DNA of 64,000 nt, from positions 7,938,634-8,002,633 of the forward strand of contig CP154954.1 of the NCBI GenBank assembly GCA_039621445.1, written 5' to 3'. Of the stretch, positions 1-12,349 are shown piece after piece (the first letter of the stretch is position 1; each line of letters opens with the position of its first letter). Position numbers and translations under genes: made by a program. This DNA is from Euglena gracilis. Its lineage: Eukaryota > Euglenida > Euglenophyceae > Euglenales. Under the pieces are notes generated by a model, which was not told the origin of the DNA, did no database searches, and worked only from the letters and a program-made list of their open reading frames with translations.

Positions 1-1195
1 AATTTTAGGCCATTTTAGCTATGGGTTCCTGCATATGGGTCCCAAAATGGGTCAAAAAAAAACACCCGGCGCCAAAGGCGCCGGAAAAATTATTTCGGGT
101 CCAAAACTGCCCTGGAGGGGCAGTCCTTAAGGGGCAGTTAACTAAAAAAAAAAACCCGTCCCTGATGGACCGCCCTGACCCGTGCACCCACACCGGATAG
201 CCTCATGAACACTGACAAAATCATCCAACTTTTTCATGTGAGCAATACCAAACGCGTGCCCATGCAGTGTGCCGCCATACACATTGCTCAAAACCTTGTT
301 GCATGGATACAGAGTGGGTCACCTCGAAACGCGAAACTCGAAACCATCCATTTTTTTCATTGCAATTACTTTAAATTTCTGACCCTATTCAGGACATTTG
401 CGTGCCTGTTGGCCTTAAATGGCCTAAAATGGCCTCAAATGGGGAAATTTTGGGGCTTGACCATAGGTGCTTGCCAAGGTTGACTGCTTGTTTTTTTTTT
501 GAAACAAAAAAATGTTTTTTTTTAAATATGTGTTTAAAAAAAAGGCAACAAACAAAAGTCTGGAAAAATTTGAAAACGTCACTTTTTGATGACAAAAAAT
601 TACTTTAGACCTTTTTCCTCAAAAAATGGCCATTAAACTCCCTCAAACCCCCATTTTTCACACCTTCCAAAAAACCTTTGAGATTTTTTAGTCAAAATCA
701 ACATTTCTCAAAATTTTAATTTTGAGAGATTTTGGAAGCAAAAAAATGCCACTGAAAATCCAAAGAATTTCCAAGGGAAAAAATGTCAGTAAAATTTGAC
801 TGTTCCAAAATTGGTCCCATTTTTTTGACCTCATTTTTTGACCCCCCTCCTAAAAACTAACAGTTTTCATCCCTAAAATTTTGGTGATTTTTTTGGAGGA
901 AAATGTAATTTTCCATCAAAAAACCAACCATGCATTTTGGGTTCATTTTTCAACGTAATTTTCAAAAAAATTTCCCCTGCCAAAATCCCCTTTTCCTTAA
1001 TTTTTGGTTGAAGTGTATGAGGACAGGATTTTTAAGGTTTTTTAAGGTCATCACGGGGAAGAAAAAACTTCCCCGGGGTGATTTTTTAAGGTTTTTTAAG
1101 GTTTTTTAAAGTTTTTTAAGGCATTTTGGCAAAAAAAAATTTAAGGTTTTTTAAGGTTTTTTAAGGTTTTTTAAGGCGCCTTAAAAAATAATAAT
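1..1195. other. AT-rich non-coding lead-in
   Basis: I see no convincing coding region here. The stretch is rich in A and T runs. It holds a GGCGCC-AAA-GGCGCC hairpin near 67-84, of the same kind found in the IFT52 introns, and ends in TTTTTTAAGG repeats. It may be intronic sequence of the IFT52 gene whose 3' exons lie at 24815-40240, but no exon is visible. Confidence 0.5.
1030..1182. repeat. TTTTTTAAGG short tandem repeat with embedded hairpin
   Basis: A 10-bp unit TTTTTTAAGG is repeated imperfectly about ten times. Inside it, 1050-1082 forms a hairpin with arms ATCAC/GGGGAAG and CTTCCCC/GTGAT around an A-rich loop. The block directly precedes the satellite tract. Confidence 0.7.
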
Positions 1196-1578
1196 GCCTG
1201 CTTGCGAGGACAAGCAGCAATTCAATTCTACTTTGAGGTGCAGTTGGAGGGGGTTGGGGTGAGGATTCTCTGGGGCAGCATACTCTCTCCAGAATGCGGT
1301 GTCCCGGCGGATGTGGTTGCAGCGAGCCGTTTGGACCCAAAAGCAGTGGCTGGGCGTCGTGCCTGGTGCCCATCCATTCGTTGCAGGGGCCGAGATAGCA
1401 GCGTGCACACCGCGGAACCCTCCACTTCTCGGAAACCCCACAGAATGCGGTGTCCCGGCGGATGTGGTTGCAGCGAGCCGTTTGGACCCAAAAGCAGTGG
1501 CTGGGCGTCGTATCTGGTGCCCATCCATTCGTTGCAGGGGCCGAGATAGCAGCGTGCACAGCGCGGAACCCTCCACTT

Positions 1579-1976
1579 CTCCACATTTATCCTGCCTGGT
1601 TTTTCCCCCCGCTTTGCGGTTTGTGTGACAAGAGTTACGCCGGTTATGGGGTGGGAAAATGCACGCACCAAACCGATTTTTGAGCATGCCCCACGCAGCT
1701 TGCCAATGCACTTCAATCTGCAGCTCATTCTCGACGATGATGCCATGGCAATTCTGCCAACACCAGTGTTTGTTATTAATAGTTTGGCCACCGGTAGGGA
1801 CAGAGGGAAAGGTGGCGGGCCCGCTGGGGGAGATTTTGGGTCGCCCAGATTCAGGGAAAGCCAGCCCCGAGGGTTGTCAGCGGGAGTGGCTGCGAGGACA
1901 AGCAGCAAGTCAATTCTATTATGGGGTGCAGTAGAAGGGGGTTGGGGTGAGGATTCTCTGGGACAGCATACTCTTC
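1579..1976. repeat. Spacer segment of the satellite tract, copy 1
   Basis: A ~398-bp non-satellite block begins at CCACATTTATCC and is nearly identical to 3325-3720 and 4768-5163. It carries a short open stretch (LILDDDAMAILPTPVFVIN) preceded by an acceptor-like pyrimidine tract and followed by ACCG|GTAGGG. I recognise no protein family. The 3' part of the spacer alone is at 1196-1290, and the 5' part alone at 23494-23728. Confidence 0.85.
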
Positions 1977-3324
1977 AGAATGCGGTGTCCCGGCGGATGT
2001 GGTTGCGGCGAGCCGTTTGGACCCAAAAGCAGTGGCTGGGCGTCGTGTCTGGTGCCCATTCATTCGTTGCAGGGGCCGAGATAGCAGCGTGCACACCGCG
2101 GAACCCTCCACTTCTCGGAAAACCCCACAGAATGCGGTGTCCCGGCGGATGTGGTTGCGGCGAGCCGTTTGGACCCAAAAGCAGTGGCTGGGCGTCGTGC
2201 CTGGTGCCCATCCATTCGTTGCAGGGGCCGAGATAGCAGCGTGCACACCGCGGAACCCTCCACTGCTCGAAAACCCCACAGAATGCGGTGTCCCGGCGGA
2301 TGTGGTTGCAGCGAGCCGTTTGGACCCAAAAGCAGTGGCTGGGCGTCGTGTCTGGTGCCCATCCATTCGTTGCAGGGGCCGAGATAGCAGCGTGCACACC
2401 GCGGAACCCTCCACTTCTCGGAAACCCCACAGAATGCGGTGTCCTGACGGATGTGGTTGCGGCGAGCCGTTTGGACCCAAAAGCAGTGGCTGGGCGTCGT
2501 GTCTGGTGCCCATCCATTCGTTGCAGGGGCCGAGATAGCAGCGTGCACACCGCGGAACCCTCCACTTCTCGGAAACCCCACAGAATGCGGTGTCCCGGCG
2601 GATGTGGCTGCAGCGAGCCGTTTGGACCCAAAAGCAGTGGCTGGGCGTCGTGCCTGGTGCCCATCCATTCGTTGCAGGGGCCGAGATAGCAGCGTGCACA
2701 CCGCGGAACCCTCCACTGCTCGAAAACCCCACAGAATGCGGTGTCCCGGCGGATGTGGTTGCAGCGAGCCGTTTGGACCCAAAAGCAGTGGCTGGGCGTC
2801 GTGTCTGGTGCCCATCCATTCGTTGCAGGGGCCGAGATAGCAGCGTGCACACCGCGGAACCCTCCACTTCTCGGAAACCCCACAGAATGCGGTGTCCTGA
2901 CGGATGTGGTTGCGGCGAGCCGTTTGGACCCAAAAGCAGTGGCTGGGCGTCGTGTCTGGTGCCCATCCATTCGTTGCAGGGGCCGAGATAGCAGCGTGCA
3001 CACCGCGGAACCCTCCACTTCTCGGAAACCCCACAGAATGCGGTGTCCCGGCGGATGTGGCTGCAGCGAGCCGTTTGGACCCAAAAGCAGTGGCTGGGCG
3101 TCGTGTCTGGTGCCCATCCATTCGTTGTAGGGGCCGAGATAGCAGCGTGCACACCGCGAAACCCTCCAATGCTCGAAAACCCCACAGAATGCGGTGTCCC
3201 GGCGGATGTGGTTGCAGCGAGCCGTTTGGACCCAAAAGCAGTGGCTGGGCGTCGTGTCTGGTGCACATCCATTTGTTGCAGGGGCCTAGATAGCAGCGTG
3301 CACAGCGCGGAACCCTCCACTTCT

Positions 3325-3720
3325 CCACATTTATCCTGCCTGGTTTTTCCCCCCGCTTTGCGGTTTGTGTGACAAGAGTTACGCCGGTTATGGGGTGGGA
3401 AAATGCACGCACCAAACCGATTTTTGAGCATGCCCCACGCAGCTTGCCAATGCACTTCAATCTGCAGCTCATTCTCGACGATGATGCCATGGCAATTCTG
3501 CCAACACCAGTGTTTGTTATTAATAGTTTGGCCACCGGTAGGGACAGAGGGAAAGGTGGCGGGCCCGCTGGGGGAGATTTTGGGTCGCCCAGATTCAGGG
3601 AAAGCCAGCCCCGAGGGTTGTCAGCGGGAGTGGCTGCGAGGACAAGCAGCAAGTCAATTCTATTATGGGGTGCAGTAGAAGGGGGTTGGGGTGAGGATTC
3701 TCTGGGACAGCATACTCTTC
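3325..3720. repeat. Spacer segment of the satellite tract, copy 2
   Basis: Near-identical to 1579-1976, lying 1746 bp further on. It separates blocks of about nine and about seven 151-bp monomers. Confidence 0.85.
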
Positions 3721-4767
3721 AGAATGCGGTGTCCCGGCGGATGTGGTTGCGGCGAGCCGTTTGGACCCAAAAGCAGTGGCTGGGCGTCGTGTCTGGTGCC
3801 CATCCATTCGTTGCAGGGGCCGAGATAGCAGCGTGCACACCGCGGAAACCCTCCACTTCTCGGAAAACCCCACAGAATGCGGTGTCCCGGCGGATGTGGT
3901 TGCGGCGAGCCGTTTGGACCCAAAAGCAGTGGCTGGGCGTCGTGCCTGGTGCCCATCCATTCGTTGCAGGGGCCGAGATAGCAGCGTGCACACCGCGGAA
4001 CCCTCCACTGCTCGAAAACCCCACAGAATGCGGTGTCCCGGCGGATGTGGTTGCAGCGAGCCGTTTGGACCCAAAAGCAGTGGCTGGGCGTCGTGTCTGG
4101 TGCCCATCCATTCGTTGCAGGGGCCGAGATAGCAGCGTGCACACCGCGGAACCCTCCACTTCTCGGAAACCCCACAGAATGCGGTGTCCTGACGGATGTG
4201 GTTGCGGCGAGCCGTTTGGACCCAAAAGCAGTGGCTGGGCGTCGTGTCTGGTGCCCATCCATTCGTTGCAGGGGCCGAGATAGCAGCGTGCACACCGCGG
4301 AACCCTCCACTTCTCGGAAACCCCACAGAATGCGGTGTCCTGACGGATGTGGTTGCGGCGAGCCGTTTGGACCCAAAAGCAGTGGCTGGGCGTCGTGTCT
4401 GGTGCCCATCCATTCGTTGTAGGGGCCGAGATAGCAGCGTGCACACCGCGGAACCCTCCACTTCTCGGAAACCCCACAGAATGCGGTGTCCCGGCGGATG
4501 TGGCTGCAGCGAGCCGTTTGGACCCAAAAGCAGTGGCTGGGCGTCGTGTCTGGTGCCCATCCATTCGTTGTAGGGGCCGAGATAGCAGCGTGCACACCGC
4601 GAAACCCTCCAATGCTCGAAAACCCCACAGAATGCGGTGTCCCGGCGGATGTGGTTGCAGCGAGCCGTTTGGACCCAAAAGCAGTGGCTGGGCGTCGTGT
4701 CTGGTGCACATCCATTTGTTGCAGGGGCCTAGATAGCAGCGTGCACAGCGCGGAACCCTCCACTTCT

Positions 4768-5163
4768 CCACATTTATCCTGCCTGGTTTTTCCCCCCGCT
4801 TTGCGGTTTGTGTGACAAGAGTTACGCCGGTTATGGGGTGGGAAAATGCACGCACCAAACCGATTTTTGAGCATGCCCCACGCAGCTTGCCAATGCACTT
4901 CAATCTGCAGCTCATTCTCGACGATGATGCCATGGCAATTCTGCCAACACCAGTGTTTGTTATTAATAGTTTGGCCACCGGTAGGGACAGAGGGAAAGGT
5001 GGCGGGCCCGCTGGGGGAGATTTTGGGTCGCCCAGATTCAGGGAAAGCCAGCCCCGAGGGTTGTCAGCGGGAGTGGCTGCGAGGACAAGCAGCAAGTCAA
5101 TTCTATTATGGGGTGCAGTAGAAGGGGGTTGGGGTGAGGATTCTCTGGGACAGCATACTCTTC
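4768..5163. repeat. Spacer segment of the satellite tract, copy 3
   Basis: Near-identical to the copies at 1579 and 3325, lying 1443 bp after the second. After it the 151-bp monomers run without a spacer to 7876. Confidence 0.85.
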
Positions 5164-7876
5164 AGAATGCGGTGTCCCGGCGGATGTGGTTGCGGCGAGC
5201 CGTTTGGACCCAAAAGCAGTGGCTGGGCGTCGTGTCTGGTGCCCATCCATTCGTTGCAGGGGCCGAGATAGCAGCGTGCACACCGCGGAACCCTCCACTT
5301 CTCGGAAAACCCCACAGAATGCGGTGTCCCGGCGGATGTGGTTGCGGCGAGCCGTTTGGACCCAAAAGCAGTGGCTGGGCGTCGTGCCTGGTGCCCATCC
5401 ATTCGTTGCAGGGGCCGAGATAGCAGCGTGCACACCGCGGAACCCTCCACTGCTCGAAAACCCCACAGAATGCGGTGTCCCGGCGGATGTGGTTGCAGCG
5501 AGCCGTTTGGACCCAAAAGCAGTGGCTGGGCGTCGTGTCTGGTGCCCATCCATTCGTTGCAGGGGCCGAGATAGCAGCGTGCACACCGCGGAACCCTCCA
5601 CTTCTCGGAAACCCCACAGAATGCGGTGTCCCGGCGGATGTGGTTGCGGCGAGCCGTTTGGACCCAAAAGCAGTGGCTGGGCGTCGTGCCTGGTGCCCAT
5701 CCATTCGTTGCAGGGGCCGAGATAGCAGCGTGCACACCGCGGAACCCTCCACTGCTCGAAAACCCCACAGAATGCGGTGTCCCGGCGGATGTGGTTGCAG
5801 CGAGCCGTTTGGACCCAAAAGCAGTGGCTGGGCGTCGTGTCTGGTGCCCATCCATTCGTTGCAGGGGCCGAGATAGCAGCGTGCACAGCGCGGAACCCTC
5901 CACTTCTCGGAAACCCCACAGAATGCGGTGTCCTGACGGATGTGGTTGCGGCGAGCCGTTTGGACCCAAAAGCAGTGGCTGGGCGTCGTGTCTGGTGCCC
6001 ATCCATTCGTTGCAGGGGCCGAGATAGCAGCGTGCACACCGCGGAACCCTCCACTTCTCGGAAACCCCACAGAATGCGGTGTCCTGACGGATGTGGTTGT
6101 GGCGAGCCGTTTGGACCCAAAAGCAGTGGCTGGGCGTCGTGTCTGGTGCCCATCCATTCGTTGTAGGGGCCGAGATAGCAGCGTGCACACCGCGGAACCC
6201 TCCACTTCTCGGAAACCCCACAGAATGCGGTGTCCCGGCGGATGTGGCTGCAGCGAGCCGTTTGGACCCAAAAGCAGTGGCTGGGCGTCGTGTCTGGTGC
6301 CCATCCATTCGTTGTAGGGGCCGAGATAGCAGCGTGCACACCGCGAAACCCTCCAATGCTCGAAAACCCCACAGAATGCGGTGTCCCGGCGGATGTGGTT
6401 GCAGCGAGCCGTTTGGACCCAAAAGCAGTGGCTGGGCGTCGTGTCTGGTGCACATCCATTTGTTGCAGGGGCCTAGATAGCAGCGTGCACAGCGCGGAAC
6501 CCTCCACTTCTCGGAAACCCCACAGCACGCGGTGTCCCGGCGGATGTGGTTGCAGCGAGCCGTTTGGACCCAAAAGCAGTGGCTGGGCGTCGTGTCTGGT
6601 GCCCATCCATTCGTTACAGGGGCCGAGATAGCAGCGTGCACAGCGCGGAACCCTCCACTTCTCGGAAACCCCACAGCACGCGGTGTCCCGGCGGATGTGG
6701 TTGCAGCGAGCCGTTTGGACCCAAAAGCAGTGGCTGGGCGTCGTGTCTGGTGCCCATCCATTCGTTGCAGGGGCCGAGATAGCAGCGTGCACACCGCGGA
6801 ACCCTCCACTTCTTGGAAACCCCACAGAATGCGGTGTCCTGGCGGATGTGGTTGCAGCGAGCCGTTTGGACCCAAAAGCAGTGGCTGGGCGTCGTGTCTG
6901 GTGCCCATTCATTCGTTGCAGGGGCCGAGATAGCAGCGTGCACACTGCGGAACCCTCCACTTCTCGGAAAACCCCACAGAATGCGGTGTCCCGGCGGATG
7001 TGGTTGCGGCGAGCCGTTTGGACCCAAAAGCAGTGGCTGGGCGTCGTGCCTGGTGCCCATCCATTCGTTGCAGGGGCCGAGATAGCAGCGTGCACACCGC
7101 GGAACCCTCCACTGCTCGAAAACCCCACAGAATGCGGTGTCCCGGCGGATGTGGTTGCGGCGAGCCGTTTGGACCCAAAAGCAGTGGCTGGGCGTCGTGT
7201 CTGGTGCCCATCCATTCGTTGCAGGGGCCGAGATAGCAGCGTGCACAGCGCGGAACCCTCTACTTCTCGGAAACCCCACAGAATGCGGTGTCCTGACGGA
7301 TGTGGTTGCAGCAGGCCGTTTGGACGTAAAGTCAGTGGCTGGGCGTCGTGTCTGGTGCCCATCCATTCGTTGCAGGGGCCGAGATAGCAGCGTGCACACC
7401 GCGGAACCCTCCACTTCTCGGAAACCCCACAGAATGCGGTGTCCTGACGGATGTGGTTGCGGCGAGCCGTTTGGACCCAAAAGCAGTGGCTGGGCGTCGT
7501 GTCTGGTGCCCATCCATTCGTTGTAGGGGCCGAGATAGCAGCGTGCACACCGCGGAACCCTCCACTTCTCGGAAACCCCACAGAATGCGGTGTCCCGGCG
7601 GATGTGGCTGCAGCGAGCCGTTTGGACCCAAAAGCAGTGGCTGGGCGTCGTGTCTGGTGCCCATCCATTCGTTGTAGGGGCCGAGATAGCAGCGTGCACA
7701 CCGCGAAACCCTCCAATGCTCGAAAACCCCACAGAATGCGGTGTCCCGGCGGATGTGGTTGCAGCGAGCCGTTTGGACCCAAAAGCAGTGGCTGGGCGTC
7801 GTGTCTGGTGCACATCCATTTGTTGCAGGGGCCTAGATAGCAGCGTGCACAGCGCGGAACTCTCCACTTCTCGGAA

Positions 7877-7987
7877 AACCCAAACAACAAAAAAAAACCA
7901 AAAAAAAAGCCAGCAACGCGGTGTTCCCGGCCTTTTTGGTGGGTTAAGGGTAGTTTTAGAATCTCCTCTATTGTGGTTTGGTTTGTC
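7877..7987. other. Foreign 110-bp interruption in the 151-bp satellite
   Basis: Satellite sequence stops after CTCGGAAAACCC and resumes at CCGCGGATGTGG. The intervening A-rich stretch and the TTTTTGGTGGGTTAAGGG segment have no counterpart in other monomers. It looks like a replacement or insertion with loss of monomer sequence. I recognise no element. Confidence 0.6.
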
Positions 7988-10900
7988 CCGCGGATGTGGT
8001 TGCAGCGAGCCGTTTGGACCCAAAAGCAGTGGCTGGGCGTCGTGTCTGGTGCCCATCCATTCGTTGCAGGGGCCGAGATAGCAGCGTGCACACCGCGGAA
8101 CCCTCCACTTCTTGGAAACCCCACAGAAGGCGGTGTCCTGGCGGATGTGGTTGCAGCGAGCCGTTTGGACCCAAAAGCAGTGGCTGGGCGTCGTGTCTGG
8201 TGCCCATCCATTCGTTGCAGGGGCCGAGATAGCAGCGTGCACACTGCGGAACCCTCCACTTCTCGGAAAACCCCACAGAATGCGGTGTCCCGGCGGATGT
8301 GGTTGCGGCGAGCCGTTTGGACCCAAAAGCAGTGGCTGGGCGTCGTGCCTGGTGCCCATCCATTCGTTGCAGGGGCCGAGATAGCAGCGTTCACACCGCG
8401 GAACTCTCCACTGCTCGAAAACCCCACAGAATGCGGTGTCCCGGCGGATGTGGTTGCAGCGAGCCGTTTGGACCCAAAAGCAGTGGCTGGGCGTCGTGTC
8501 TGGTGCCCATCCATTCGTTGCAGGGGCCAAGATAGCAGCGTGCACACCGCGGAACCCTCCACTTCTCGGAAACCCCACAGAATGCGGTGTCCCGGCGGAT
8601 GTGGTTGCGGCGAGCCGTTTGAACCCAAAAGCAGTGGCTGGGCGTCGTGTCTGGTGCCCATCCATTCGTTGTAGGGGCCGAGATAGCAGCGTGCACACCG
8701 CGAAACCCTCCAATGCTCGAAAACCCCACAGAATGCGGTGTCCCGGCGGATGTGGTTGCGGCGAGCCGTTTGGACCTAAAAGCAGTGGCTGGGCGTCGTG
8801 TCTGGTGCCCATCCATTCGTTGCAGGGGCCGAGATAGCAGCGTGCACAGCGCGGAACCCTCCACTTCTCGGAAACCCCACAGCACGTGGTGTCCCGGCGG
8901 ATGTGGTTGCGGCGAGCCGTTTGGACCCAAAAGCAGTGGCTGGGCGTCGTGTCTGGTGCCCATCCATTCGTTGCAGGGGCCGAGATAGCAGCGTGCACAG
9001 CGCGGAACCCTCCACTGCTCGGAAACCCCACAGAAGGCGGTGTCCCGGCGCATATGGTTGCGGCGAGCCGTTTGGACCCAAAAGCAGTGGCTGGGCGTCG
9101 TGTCTGGTGCCCATCCATTCGTTGTAGGGGCCGAGATAGCAGCGTGCACACCGCGAAACCCTCCAATGCTCGAAAACCCCACAGAATGCGGTGTCCCGGC
9201 GGATGTGGTTGCAGCGAGCCGTTTGGACCTAAAAGCAGTGGCTGGGCGTCGTGTCTGGTGCCCATCCATTCGTTGTAGGGGCCGAGATAGCAGCGTGCAC
9301 ACCGCGAAACCCTCCAATGCTCGAAAACCCCACAGAATGCGGTGTCCCGGCGGATGTGGTTGCGGCGAGCCGTTTGGACCCAAAAGCAGTGGCTGGGCGT
9401 CGTGTCTGGTGCCCATCCATTCGTTGTAGGGGCCGAGATAGCAGCGTGCACACCGCGAAACCGTCCAATGCTCGAAAACCCCACAGAATGCGGTGTCCCG
9501 GCGGATGTGGTTGCGGCGAGCCGTTTGGACCCAAAAGCAGTGGCTGGGCGTCGTGTCTGGTGCCCATCCATTCGTTGCAGGGGCCGAGATAGCAGCGTGC
9601 ACACCGCGGAACCCTCCACTTCTCGGAAACCCCACAGAATGCGGTGTCCCGGCGGATGTGGCTGCAGCGAGCCGTTTGGACCCAAAAGCAGTGGCTGGGC
9701 GTCGTGTCTGGTGCCCATCCATTCGTTGTAGGGGCCGAGATAGCAGCGTGCACACCGCGAAACCCTCCAATGCTCGAAAACCCCACAGAATGCGGTGTCC
9801 CGGCGGATGTGGTTGCAGCGAGCCGTTTGGACCTAAAAGCAGTGGCTGGGCGTCGTGTCTGGTGCCCATCCATTCGTTGCAGGGGCCGAGATAGCAGCGT
9901 GCACACCGCGGAACCCTCCACTTCTCGGAAACCCCACAGAATGCGGTGTCCCGGCGGATGTGGTTGCAGCGAGCCGTTTGGACCCAAAAGCAGTGGCTGG
10001 GCGTCGTGTCTGGTGCACATCCATTTGTTGCAGGGGCCTAGATAGCAGCGTGCACAGCGCGGAACCCTCCACTTCTCGGAAACCCCACAGCATGCGGTGT
10101 CCCGGCGGATGTGGTTGCGGCGAGCCGTCTGGACCCAAAAGCAGTGGCTGGGCGTCGTGTCTGGTGCCCATCCATTCGTTGCAGGGGCCGAGATAGCAGC
10201 GTGCACACCGCGGAACCCTCCACTTCTTGGAAACCCCACAGAATGCGGTGTCCTGGCAGATGTGGTTGCAGCGAGCCGTTTGGACCCAAAAGCAGTGGCT
10301 GGGCGTCGTGTCTGGTGCCCATCCATTCGTTGCAGGGGCCGAGATAGCAGCGTGCACACTGCGGAACCCTCCACTTCTCGGAAAACCCCACAGAATGCGG
10401 TGTCCCGGCGGATGTGGTTGCGGCGAGCCGTTTGGACCCAAAAGCAGTGGCTGGGCGTCGTGCCTGGTGCCCATCCATTCGTTGCAGGGGCCAAGATTGC
10501 AGCGTGCACAGCGCGGAACCCTCCACTTCTCGGAAACCCCACAGAATGTGGTGTCCCGGCGGATGTAGTTGCGGCGAGCCGTTTGGACCCAAAAGCAGTG
10601 GCTGGGCGTCGTGTCTGGTGCCCATCCATTCGTTGCAGGGGCCGAGATAGCAGCGTGCACACCGCGGAACCCTCCACTTCTCGGAAACCCCACAGAATGC
10701 GGTGTCCCGGCGGATGTGGCTGCAGCGAGCCGTTTGGACCCAAAAGCAGTGGCTGGGCGTCGTGTCTGGTGCCCATCCATTCGTTGCAGGGGCCGAGATA
10801 GCAGCGTGCACAGCGCGGAACCCTCCACTTCTCGGAAACCCCACAGAATGCGGTGTCCCGGCGGATGTGGTTGCAGCGAGCCGTTTGGACCCAAAAGCAG

Positions 10901-12349
10901 TGGCTGGGCGTCGTGTGTGGTGCACATCCATTTGTTGCAGGGGCCTAGATAGCAGCGTGCACAGCGCGGAACCCTCCACTTCTCGGAAACCCCACAGCAC
11001 GCGGTGTCCCGGCGGATGTGGTTGCGGCGAGCCGTCTGGACCCAAAAGCAGTGGCTGGGCGTCGTGTCTGGTGCCCATCCATTCGTTGCAGGGGCCGAGA
11101 TAGCAGCGTGCACACCGCGGAACCCTCCACTTCTCGGAAACCCCACAGCATGCGGTGTCCCGGCGTATGTGGTTGCGGCGAACCGTTTGGACCCAAAAGC
11201 AGTGGCTGGGTGTCGTGTCTGGTGCCCATCCATTCGTTGCAGGTGCCGAGATAGCAGCGTGCACACCGCGGAACCCTCCACTTCTCGGAAACCCCACAGC
11301 ATGCGGTGTCCCGGCGGATGTGGTTGCGGCGAGCCGTTTGGACCCAAAAGCAGTGGCTGGGCGTCGTGCCTGGTGCCCATCCATTCGTTGCAGGGGCCGT
11401 GATAGCAGCGTGCACAGCGCGGAACCCTCCACTGCTCGGAAACCCCACAGAAGGCGGTGTTGTGGCGCATATGGTTGCGGCGAGCCGTTTGGACCCAAAA
11501 GCAGTGGCTGGGCGTCGTGTCTGGTGCCCATCCATTCGTTGCAGGGGCCGAGATAGCAGCGTGCACAGCGCGGAACCCTCCACTTCTCGGAAACCCCACA
11601 GCATGCGGTGTCCCGGCGGATGTAGTTGCGGCGAGCCGTTTGGACCCAAAAGCAGTGGCTGGGCGTCGTGTCTGGTGCCCATCCATTCGTTGTAGAGGCC
11701 GAGATAGCAGCCAGGGATTTTTTTAAGTGTGGACCCCCGGGGGGGGGGGGGGGGGGGGGAGGGGGGGGGGGGCCGCCGGACCCTTCCCCCCCCCCGGGGG
11801 GGGTCCCCCCCGGAGGGGGTGGGATATACTTTTCGGCGCCGCAGGCGCCGAAAAAATTCTATTTTTAGCACATTTTCGCGATTTTTCGGCCATTTTTTGT
11901 GGGTCCCCCGGGACCCCCTACCCCCCGGGGATTTGGATTTGGATTTGAAGCGCCCCACTTGACTGCAATGCCCAAGGTCGACAGGGCCTCTATGGTCCTG
12001 CCTCCAAGGGGCCTACCCGGGGCCGGTGTCGTGGGTGGATCTGGAAGCCAGGGGGTGGATGAGGGCGTGCCCGCTGGGGGGGCAGAGGCCGGGATGATAT
12101 GATGCAGGGATGAGGGCGTGCCCGCTGGGGGGCAGGGGCCGGGATGATATGATGGATGGATGAGGGCGTGCCCGCTGGGGGGCAGGGGCCGGGATGATAT
12201 GATGGATGGATGAGGGCGTGCCCGCTGGGGGGCAGGGGCCGGGATGATATGATGGCTGGATTGGGGCGTCCCCGCTGGGGGGCAGGGGCCGGGATGATAT
12301 GATGGATGGATGAGGGCGTGCCCGCTGGGGGGCAGGGGCCGGGATGATA

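Larger units (their letters stand above)
1196..11710. repeat. 151-bp satellite array I with recurring spacer
   Basis: A 151-bp unit (anchor AGAATGCGGTGTCCCGGCGG) recurs head to tail, with the anchor at 1291, 1442, 1977, 2129, 2280, 2431 and so on, about 60 copies in all. A ~395-bp non-satellite spacer interrupts it three times, giving higher-order units of 1744 and 1443 bp. Because 151 is not a multiple of 3, the frame rotates each copy and the minus strand is almost stop-free in all three frames. That produces apparent proteins of over 1000 residues, which I treat as artefacts. The last monomer before the inserted element (11689-11710) is the same variant as the one before the second element copy at 22161-22181. 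Confidence 0.93.

Noticed and set aside
5038-8661. Apparent 1207-residue and other very long minus-strand proteins over the 151-bp repeats
   Set aside because: All three minus frames are nearly stop-free because of the unit sequence and its 151-bp period. The peptides are the same 50 or so residues cycling through frames, with no domain and no start or stop logic.
1291-11710. CRISPR array
   Set aside because: The repeats are 151 bp and contiguous, with no unique spacers and no cas genes, and the context is eukaryotic.
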